A DNA stretch of 64,000 bases from JAUSFM01 sp964343705 (GTDB lineage: Archaea > Nanobdellota > Nanobdellia > Woesearchaeales > UBA12501). Below, in pieces: positions 57,395-64,000 of this stretch. The stretch lies in contig CAYFJX010000009.1 of assembly GCA_964343705.1 (NCBI GenBank), positions 7,297 through 71,296 of the forward strand, written 5' to 3'. The notes beneath the pieces are model-generated. The model did no database searches and was not told the origin of the DNA. It saw nothing but the letters and a program-made list of their open reading frames with translations. The first letter of the stretch is position 1, and every line of letters starts with the position of its first letter. The translations under genes were made by a program, and so were the position numbers.

Positions 57395-58666
57395 TTACCC
57401 CCTTGCTCTAATTGCCGCAATAATCTGCGGAATCTTATCTTTTTTCTCACTCACTTTTTGTTGATTGTTCTTTTGTTCTTTGTGTCGTGTTAATGCATCA
57501 ACAGCAACCAAGTTCCCATCTGCAATAAACGTCAAAAACGCTCCACCACCAGTGGAAACATGGCTCATTTTATCACCGACATTATATTTTTCAACAGCAC
57601 TAGCAGATTCACCGCCGCCAATAACAGTGGTGACTCCTTTATCACTTAATTCACCTAAGTGTTTAGCAATGTCTCGTGTGCCATGGGAATATTTTTCCAC
57701 TTCAAACATGCCCATTGGCCCTCCCCAAATAACTGTTTTTGCCTCACTCAGGATTCTCTTATATTTTTCAATGGTCCGAGGGCCAATATCCAAACCCATA
57801 AATTCAGAGTGCATCTTTGTTGCGTCCATAATTGTTTCTTCAGAGTTAGGATCGGTGTCCATGGCTGAAACAAAATCATCTGGAAGAATAATCTTTTCAC
57901 TTCGTGCTAAACCAAGAATTTCATTTCGGACGCTATCACTTAACCACTGTGCATCTACCTTTGATTTACCAATAGGGTATCCGCGCAGTTTCATCATGAG
58001 GAATGCAAGACCTCCACCAACAAGAATTTTATCTGCTTTTTCAATAAGTTTTTTCAACGCATTGACTTTATCTCCTTTTACTCCTCCAAGCAATACCACT
58101 AATGGTTTTTCTGGTGCTTGTGTTATCTTTTGGAGAACATCAATTTCTTTTCGTAAACAAAGGCCACCACAACTCAACATGTACTTAGGCAATCCAACCA
58201 TTGACGCATGGCTCCTGTGTGAAACAGAAAAACACTCATTTACATAAATGTCTCCCAGTGCAGCGAGTTCTTGGGTGAATGAGTCTTCATTCTTTGTTTC
58301 TCTCCCATGGAATCGAACATTTTCAAGGAAGATAATTTCTCCTGGTCTCATATTGTTTACTTTTTCCTGGACTTCTGGTCCAATACACTCATTGAGTTTT
58401 TCTATTGGTTTAAACAAAAATCGTGAGAATCTGCGTGCAACATTATCTGTGGTAAGGTGAGGCTCTGGATTTTTAGGTCTTCCAATATGGAGTAAGAGAA
58501 TAACTTTTGCTTTCCTATCCACTAGGTGTTGTATGGTTGGGATGCAAGATACCAGCCTGTCTGCATTAAGGATGTTCCCCTCTTTATCTACAGAAACATC
58601 CATACCAACGCGTACCAGTACACGCTTATTTTCCACATCAACCTCGTTTATATTCAAAAATGGCAT
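57395..58666 (-). CDS. pgk: Phosphoglycerate kinase
   Basis: 423 residues. LENVRFHGRE, ECFSVSHRSHASMVGLPKYM, LLGGVKGDKV and VIGGGESASAVEKY are PGK motifs. The N-terminal VRVDFNVP is altered to VRVGMDVSVD, changing a substrate-binding Asp position, so activity should be tested. Short C-terminal Lys/Glu extension. CCTATATAAAGG upstream (about 58700-58712) is the promoter box. First gene of the pgk-gap operon. Confidence 0.92.
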   Translation of the reverse strand: MPFLNINEVDVENKRVLVRVGMDVSVDKEGNILNADRLVSCIPTIQHLVDRKAKVILLLHIGRPKNPEPHLTTDNVARRFSRFLFKPIEKLNECIGPEVQEKVNNMRPGEIIFLENVRFHGRETKNEDSFTQELAALGDIYVNECFSVSHRSHASMVGLPKYMLSCGGLCLRKEIDVLQKITQAPEKPLVVLLGGVKGDKVNALKKLIEKADKILVGGGLAFLMMKLRGYPIGKSKVDAQWLSDSVRNEILGLARSEKIILPDDFVSAMDTDPNSEETIMDATKMHSEFMGLDIGPRTIEKYKRILSEAKTVIWGGPMGMFEVEKYSHGTRDIAKHLGELSDKGVTTVIGGGESASAVEKYNVGDKMSHVSTGGGAFLTFIADGNLVAVDALTRHKEQKNNQQKVSEKKDKIPQIIAAIRARG

Positions 58667-58756
58667 GGTCTAAACACCTATTTGCTGCTGGCGAATCAGG
58701 CCTTTATATAGGTTATCCCTAGTGAATATAGTATGTAAGAATTAATGGTGTCATAA

Positions 58757-60130
58757 TCATCCAAACTTCAACTTACCCATACCAGGCATTTTCATGCCCT
58801 TCATTTTCTTCATCATCTTTTCCATGCCGCCTTCACCACCTTTCATCATCTTCATCATTTTCTTTCCCATTTTGTACTGTTTGAGAAGATCACGAACATC
58901 CCCTGATGAGCAGCCAGACCCTTTTGCAATTCGTTCAATGCGTGTACCAGAAATCTTTTCAGGTTCTTCCAGTTCTTGTTTAGTGCATGAATCCATAACA
59001 AACTTCCACTTGTCAATTTTTCCTTCCTGTACATTTACCAGTTCTTTTGGCAGTTTCATCCCTCCCATGCCAGGGATCATCTCCATAACTTTACTGAGTG
59101 GCCCCATTTTTTTCATTGCTTTCAATTGTTCGTACAAATCAACAAGGCTAAACTCTCCTTTGAGCATTTTTTTGCTAAGGTCTTGTGCTTCTTCTTCAGT
59201 AATTGCTTCTTTTGCTTTTTCTAGTAAGCCTTCAATGTCACCCATGCCAAGCATTTTTCCAACAAAGTTCTTTGGCTTAAACTTTTCAAGGTCATCAACT
59301 TTTTCACCAACTCCAATAAAGCACACTTTTGCTCCAGTAACAGAACATGCAGCAAGCGCGCCACCCCCTCGAGCAGATCCTTCAAGTTTTGTAATAATAA
59401 CACCATCAACATTACAAGTTTCATTGAATGTCTTTGCTTGTTTTTCTGCAGCCTGACCAACATCAGCACTCATAATCAGCCATGCATGGTGTGGTTGCAC
59501 TGCCTTGTTAAGTGTGTCAAGTTCTTCAATAAGTTCATCAGAAAGCGCATCTCTCCCAGCAGTGTCAATAATGACCAAGTCATGTTTGTTGAGTTCTTCT
59601 TCAAATGATTTGTAAATTTTTGTTGGGTCTTTAAGTTCGGGGTTTCCATACACTGAAACACCAATTTGTTTACCCAATTGTTCAAGTTGTTTAAACGCAG
59701 CTGGCCGCCAGGTGTCAGTGCTTATAACAGCAACCTTGAATCCTCGCTTTTTGTAAAACTTTGCAAGTTTACCAGTGGTAGTTGTTTTCCCGTGGCCGAA
59801 AAGACCTACCAGCATTATTTTTGTTGGCTTTGTTTTTTCATCAATCTTTACTTCAATTTCTTCCTCGCCAAGGAAGGTTGCAAGCTCATCATACACAATT
59901 TTGATGAGCCACTCTTTTTTTGACAAGGCGCCAGGAGGCTCTTCTTTCATTGCCCTTTCTTTAATTCTTTTGGCAAGCTCAAAAACAAGTTTAACATTAA
60001 CATCAGAAACAAGCAAGGCCTTTTGAATATCCTTTACCAGCTCATTGATGAGTTTGTCATCTACAAAAATAGCAGAGCTAATCTTATTCAGTGTGTTTTT
60101 GAGGCTGTCTCCAAGCTTGTCTAATACCAT
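58757..60130 (-). CDS. srp54: Signal recognition particle 54 kDa protein
   Basis: NG GTPase domain: VGLFGHGKTTTTGKLA (P-loop), DTAGRDAL, TKLEGSARGGGALA; then the Met-rich M domain (PGMGGMKLPKELV and a Met-rich Gly tail) that binds SRP RNA and signal peptides. 457 residues, normal. ATG 60130 lies 26 nt from a GGCTTTATAAACC box at about 60151-60163. The 7S RNA is not in the window. Confidence 0.95.
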   Translation of the reverse strand: MVLDKLGDSLKNTLNKISSAIFVDDKLINELVKDIQKALLVSDVNVKLVFELAKRIKERAMKEEPPGALSKKEWLIKIVYDELATFLGEEEIEVKIDEKTKPTKIMLVGLFGHGKTTTTGKLAKFYKKRGFKVAVISTDTWRPAAFKQLEQLGKQIGVSVYGNPELKDPTKIYKSFEEELNKHDLVIIDTAGRDALSDELIEELDTLNKAVQPHHAWLIMSADVGQAAEKQAKTFNETCNVDGVIITKLEGSARGGGALAACSVTGAKVCFIGVGEKVDDLEKFKPKNFVGKMLGMGDIEGLLEKAKEAITEEEAQDLSKKMLKGEFSLVDLYEQLKAMKKMGPLSKVMEMIPGMGGMKLPKELVNVQEGKIDKWKFVMDSCTKQELEEPEKISGTRIERIAKGSGCSSGDVRDLLKQYKMGKKMMKMMKGGEGGMEKMMKKMKGMKMPGMGKLKFG

Positions 60131-60220
60131 GCTGCATCGTTGTTTGTTTTGGTTTATAAAGCCTTCGGCCTTTTAAAGCTTTTAGAAAGGATTATAAGGG
60201 GGTTTAGGATTGCTGTTGGC

Positions 60221-61381
60221 ATGGCAAAGAAACGTGGTAAGCGTGGATCTAAAGGGAGAGCCCGGAAAAAAACAGTTGTCAAAGAGAAAACTAAGCACCC
60301 TCTAGTGAAAGGCCTTCTTGTTGCAGGAGCAGCAGCACTTATGATCTCATATAGTGCATTCCGACGCAGTGAATATACAGCTCCAAAACCAGCTCCAGCT
60401 GTTAGTCAACCTGAACCAGAAGTCAAACCAAGTGTTGAAGATATTATTAACAGGTACGCAGTAATTGAGAACACGCCAGATCAACGCTTTGCTATAAATG
60501 GTACAGTATATCTTATCAGTATGGAACATCATCAGTTTAAGGGTACAAAAGAAGGACTCAAAAGAACTGATAAAGCAAGTGCGTATGTGCCACGAGAATT
60601 TGCCCAAGTATTTCTGATGTATCATGAGCTTGCAACACATGGTTACCTTGATCTTATTGTGGGTGAAGGTATTCAGCAAAAAAAACTTACTATTACTCCT
60701 GAGAAACAAGGGTGGTCAGAAGCAACGTGGCAACAGCACAGGGTAGGGATGCTCGAACCAAGCAAGGCAGAAGAATACTTTAAAAAAAATCCAAACCATA
60801 CATCATATATTGCTTTTGCATTTCTGTTTCCAGAACTTGCACCCGTATGGGGGATGGATCCTAAATCCTGGCTTGATGAGTATAATTCTGTTGATATGAA
60901 CCACCGAGCTCGAACTGCAGAATTCCAGAAAGCTATTAAGGAGTTGCCCCCTAATTCAGATGGAATGCGGCAAATGAGTGCACTCCTCTATAATTTTATG
61001 GAAGATAATTCGGATTTCCATGTGCAAAAAGATATGATTCACATAGAACGATCATGCGCAGTGCTGAGAGATCTCCAAGTTTTGGCAAATGGGGAACAAG
61101 CAGATGGTATTGCTGTTATGTATGGTCGTGCTCATGCACCTCACTTATTTGCAGGTATGACTACCAAGCGAGTATACAAACTCAGGCCAAAGGTGCTTCC
61201 TGCACATGAGCCTCATGAAGCATTCTTTACAGCGTATGCTCAACACGCACTTGATAATGGCCTTGGCCTGTGTGATCCTCCAAACAATGAACAGTTGATT
61301 ATGCTCAGAAACTTCCACACAACACAATCTAATAAGGAGTTGGAAAAAATGGCAGCAAAATTTGGTTTGGGGATACGCTAA
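60221..61381 (+). CDS. Membrane-anchored TraB/TIKI-like protein, paralog 1
   Basis: Lys/Arg-rich N-terminus, one membrane helix (about residues 28-46), Pro-rich linker, then a domain with YLISMEHHQF, DLIVGEGIQ and VMYGRAHAPHL. The strand-M..H, strand-GE and strand-GR.H order resembles the GxxH/E/GxxH signature of the TraB/TIKI/EreA superfamily of putative metallohydrolases. ATG 60221 is preferred to the upstream 60140 frame start. The TAA overlaps the ATG of a clear paralog (TAATG). Function unknown. Confidence 0.55.
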   Translation: MAKKRGKRGSKGRARKKTVVKEKTKHPLVKGLLVAGAAALMISYSAFRRSEYTAPKPAPAVSQPEPEVKPSVEDIINRYAVIENTPDQRFAINGTVYLISMEHHQFKGTKEGLKRTDKASAYVPREFAQVFLMYHELATHGYLDLIVGEGIQQKKLTITPEKQGWSEATWQQHRVGMLEPSKAEEYFKKNPNHTSYIAFAFLFPELAPVWGMDPKSWLDEYNSVDMNHRARTAEFQKAIKELPPNSDGMRQMSALLYNFMEDNSDFHVQKDMIHIERSCAVLRDLQVLANGEQADGIAVMYGRAHAPHLFAGMTTKRVYKLRPKVLPAHEPHEAFFTAYAQHALDNGLGLCDPPNNEQLIMLRNFHTTQSNKELEKMAAKFGLGIR

Positions 61382-62355
61382 TGGCAAAGAAGCGTCGTAA
61401 GCGGAAAAAAAGAGTAGCGCAAAAAGAAAAAAAGAGTTCTAAAGCACCTTTGATTGGTGGAGCTGTTTTTCTTGTAGCTTCAGGATTGTTATTATATTCT
61501 AAAAATCCAAAAAATAACTCACCTCAAGAACCAACACCTGTTGTTGAGCAAGCAGAACAGGAACCACAACCAACTGTCGAAGACATCATCAAACGACACG
61601 CAGTGATTGAAGATCCGAACATCAATGTTGGAACTAATGCAATCTGGTACCTGGTTGGTATGACACATGCTGCACCAGGGGAAAAAAATCCCCCTGAGTA
61701 TGTCAAAAATATTCAAACTGATATTTACTTTTTACTTCGTGACCTCTCAAAAGAGGCAGGTATCACTCTTGTTGTGGGGGAGTTAGTTACTGGCAATAAG
61801 TTGACACGGCCACTACAAATCAAAGTCGCACCAAAAGACGAACCTAAACGTCAAGAATATCGAGCATTGATGAAGCATCGTACCACAGCACCATTGTATT
61901 TTGCAAAAAAGCCACGAGACACTGGCTATGAAACTCTTGAGTTTCTTGAACCAGACCTTATAGATTTATGGATCCTGGGCGAAGAAGAGTTTAAACGAAA
62001 ATATATGGTCGCTGACCTAGCTAAATATGATGGTGTGAACATGTTTCCCCAGCATTCTGAAGAGAACACCCATGCTGATCAACTGGCACGTGATCCGGTC
62101 GGCTTTATGGCGCGCTTGGATAAATCCACTGATCTTATAGTTGCCTCTGCTAAACTTAGACAAGCAACACACGACGCACGATCACGCTACTACACAGCTG
62201 CAGCACCTGCACTTGCAGACTACCATCAAAAACCAGATTTTGTTTTTGTAACTGGTCGGGATCATGTTAAGTTAATGCTTGAGGAATACAAAAGTCACCG
62301 TCGTGTTCTTGTCCTCAGACCAAAGTCTGACCTAGAGCCTATTATCAAACAGTAA
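61381..62355 (+). CDS. Membrane-anchored TraB/TIKI-like protein, paralog 2
   Basis: Same architecture as its upstream partner: MAKKRRKRKKRVAQ start, membrane helix (about 22-40), acidic Pro-rich linker with PTVEDIIKRHAVIED (partner has PSVEDIINRYAVIEN), then YLVGMTHAAP, VVGELVT and FVTGRDHVKL. Translation is coupled through the one-base overlap. The pair arose by tandem duplication and may form a heterodimer at the cell surface. Confidence 0.55.
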   Translation: MAKKRRKRKKRVAQKEKKSSKAPLIGGAVFLVASGLLLYSKNPKNNSPQEPTPVVEQAEQEPQPTVEDIIKRHAVIEDPNINVGTNAIWYLVGMTHAAPGEKNPPEYVKNIQTDIYFLLRDLSKEAGITLVVGELVTGNKLTRPLQIKVAPKDEPKRQEYRALMKHRTTAPLYFAKKPRDTGYETLEFLEPDLIDLWILGEEEFKRKYMVADLAKYDGVNMFPQHSEENTHADQLARDPVGFMARLDKSTDLIVASAKLRQATHDARSRYYTAAAPALADYHQKPDFVFVTGRDHVKLMLEEYKSHRRVLVLRPKSDLEPIIKQ

Positions 62356-62386
62356 CCTTTTAAATCACTCTTTAATTCTAGTATTC

Positions 62387-63136
62387 ATGGATGAAGGTTT
62401 AGAACCCTTAGTTGTGCATGAGAACGAAGCTTCTTTTGAAGATCATGGAGAACATGGAAGTATCAGGAAGTATCTTGACTTTCCAAGTTATCCAGGCAGA
62501 CTTACTGTTGCTCGTATGCGTCTTACTTCTGAAGGTAGTGAGTATCATTATCCCGGCAATGAGTGTGAGCACACCTTGTTGCTTGGTTTGTCAGGGCATG
62601 CACGATTTCACACTGGTAAACTTACCTATCGTCTTGAAAAAGAACGGTTAGCATACATTCCTCCTTTTTCACAAGCAGTTGTTACTGAACCAGATAATTT
62701 TGAGTTACTTTCTATTGATGCATTGGTAACTACAGGCACAGACAAACATGCGCCGTTAGTTGTTACAAAAAAACAAGCAGCTGTTCAGCTGTTACCACAA
62801 ACATCGGGCAAGCGAGTGAATTATCGCGCTAATGATCTTACTCATGAAGATCTCAATGTAGAACTGCACATGCAAACATCACGCTTTCCAGCACAAGGTT
62901 CAGCAGTTAATAATCAATCTCATCAAGCATTGTATATTATGCAAGGACGAGGGGTTATTGGTACGCTGCAAGGCGGACTTACTGAATGGCCAATTGAAGC
63001 AGGCAGTGTTTTCTTTCTTCCAAAAAACCTGCCTTTCTACATTCAAGGAGCACTCAAAGCAGCAGTTATTTCCTATCGAGCATCCTCACTTGCTGAGTAT
63101 GAGTACTTTCCTGCTGCTGTTGAGGCAAATGGTTAG
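62387..63136 (+). CDS. Bicupin-domain protein
   Basis: 249 residues with two cupin folds. Cupin 1 includes EYHYPGNECEHTLLLGLSGH, then RLAYIPPFSQ; cupin 2 includes NNQSHQALYIMQGRG, then EAGSVFFLPKNLPFYI. Histidine pairs and a Glu could bind metal in cupin 1; cupin 2 looks metal-poor. The KduI/allantoin type of bicupin is possible, but substrate is unknown. CCTTTTAAATC lies about 28 nt before ATG 62387. Confidence 0.75.
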   Translation: MDEGLEPLVVHENEASFEDHGEHGSIRKYLDFPSYPGRLTVARMRLTSEGSEYHYPGNECEHTLLLGLSGHARFHTGKLTYRLEKERLAYIPPFSQAVVTEPDNFELLSIDALVTTGTDKHAPLVVTKKQAAVQLLPQTSGKRVNYRANDLTHEDLNVELHMQTSRFPAQGSAVNNQSHQALYIMQGRGVIGTLQGGLTEWPIEAGSVFFLPKNLPFYIQGALKAAVISYRASSLAEYEYFPAAVEANG

Positions 63137-63892
63137 AATTTTTTACTCTCTTTCCAAAATGCATCAAAGTATGCTTTGAATGAATCTGCAATCTGTTGGT
63201 TGACTATTTCAATGGTGATAATAACTGGATGTTGAATGGTAATGCACGTTGTATCCTTGTAACAAAAAATCATTGCAGGTGTTTGTATGTCAATAGGCAT
63301 GTAGCGTGCATCGCAACCCTTGTAGGAGTTACGTTGTTCTAGAATTTTTGGATTTGCATCAGTGTTAAAAAGAATCTGTGCTTTAATGCCTGTTTTTTGT
63401 CGACGTGCATGGTCTCGCTTCCAATACAAATGACTTATGTTGGGTTGGTATGCAGGAACACCTAAGTAATAATATCCTTCACCACGTTTTAATTTCAGAT
63501 AAGTATGTTCATGTGCTGTTTGTAATCCTTTCAGCCCTTGATAGACAGTGACCTGTGTTTCTTGTTGTGCATCTTTATGGAATGCTTCAAGTTGAGGTAG
63601 GAATGTTTCAAAGTCTTGTTTTAGTTTTTGGAGTTGCTGTTCTTTTTGTGTAAGGAGGTCTTGTACTTTGGAAGGTTCAACAGCAGAAAAATGTATGACT
63701 CCTCTTTTTTCTACATGGGCAACAAGTCCTTTTTTTCTCGAGTTTGTCTAGGATGATGTAAAGTTTTGATCTACTTACTCCTGATTCTTTGGCTAGTGGT
63801 CCTGTGCTTGTTGGACCAAGCTTGAGTAGGGCTAGATAGGTCTTGATTTCTCCTGTGGTTAAACCAATCTCCTTTAAGATTTGAGTGTCCAT
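63133..63892 (-). pseudogene. TrmB-family regulator broken by a one-base insertion in a poly-A tract
   Basis: ATG 63892 encodes the TrmB winged helix (LKEIGLTTGEIKTYLALLKL, SGVSRSKLYIILDKLEKK). At the T7 run 63730-63736 (A7 on the coding strand) the frame breaks. If one A is removed the protein continues LEKKGLVAHVEKRG and stays open to TAA at 63133, with a coiled coil (LLTQKEQQLQKLKQDFE) and an effector domain. Intact length would be about 252 residues. Either a sequencing indel or a real, possibly phase-variable, frameshift. Confidence 0.75.
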
Positions 63893-64000
63893 GTTGCTTG
63901 GAGGGTATAGTACAAAGATAGTGGTTTGTGGTGTAAAGTTATCTTTGGCTAATATGAAACCCTCTATATTTCAATGGTGATGATGTAGATGGTTTTTCCT

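Overview
The window is an archaeal chromosome segment. Evidence: a split RNA polymerase operon (rpoH, B'', B', A', A'', L30e, NusA), Rpo7 and Spt4, eukaryote-like ribosomal proteins (S24e, S27ae), FttA/aCPSF1, an archaeal CCA-adding enzyme, proteasome beta, SRP54, NucS, tRNA genes with bulge-helix-bulge introns, and many genes whose ATG lies about 26-28 nt after a TATA box (leaderless style). A secreted protein with an ITGNVV-type N-terminus hints at a DPANN (Woesearchaeota-like) lineage, but that is inference. A bacterial-looking layer sits on this core: two sigma-70 family proteins, a RelA/SpoT-like synthetase domain protein, bacterial-type GAPDH/PGK, isocitrate lyase and malate synthase, a MopE-like EGEGE lipoprotein, and TraB/TIKI-like and caspase/CHAT-like proteins.

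Layout. 1-6.3 kb: truncated GT39-like membrane protein, UPF0104-type flippase-like protein, a broken and an intact copy of a small unknown gene, AAA+ ATPase, then the minus-strand operon PIN-rpoE-spt4-S24e-S27ae. 6.3-13.8 kb: possible RNA or decayed ORF, RelA/SpoT-like protein, caspase-like lipoprotein, antiporter-like protein lacking the usual acidic residues, CCA enzyme, small exporter, unknowns. 13.8-22.3 kb: an accessory island of small membrane proteins, RHH and AbrB regulators with palindromic sites, an EGEGE lipoprotein, and a tightly coupled operon (32-aa protein, DEDDy exonuclease, catalytically dead paralog, DDE transposase-like protein) behind three copies of a 13-bp site. 22.3-31.2 kb: AsnRS-like protein with a long structured leader, pyrE-pyrF, glyoxylate-shunt pair, FliA-type sigma factor with a novel C-terminal extension and an unknown partner.

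31.2-36.2 kb: structured leader, tRNA-His with a 98-nt T-loop intron, a frameshifted unknown gene with aspartate racemase and hisS, ECF-type sigma factor, tRNA-Asp and tRNA-Lys (three further introns). 36.2-46.9 kb: RNAP operon, L30e, NusA, a three-gene insertion, then S12. 46.9-64 kb: TrmB and double-Lrp regulators, proteasome beta, FttA, signal peptidase, MetAP, YkgJ-type protein, gap-pgk, SRP54, tandem TraB/TIKI-like membrane proteins, bicupin, and a TrmB regulator broken by one base in an A7/T7 run.

The most unusual content is the pair of sigma-70 family genes in a genome carrying its own archaeal RNAP; second is the exonuclease/dead-exonuclease/transposase operon; third is the recurrent T-loop (59/60) tRNA introns.
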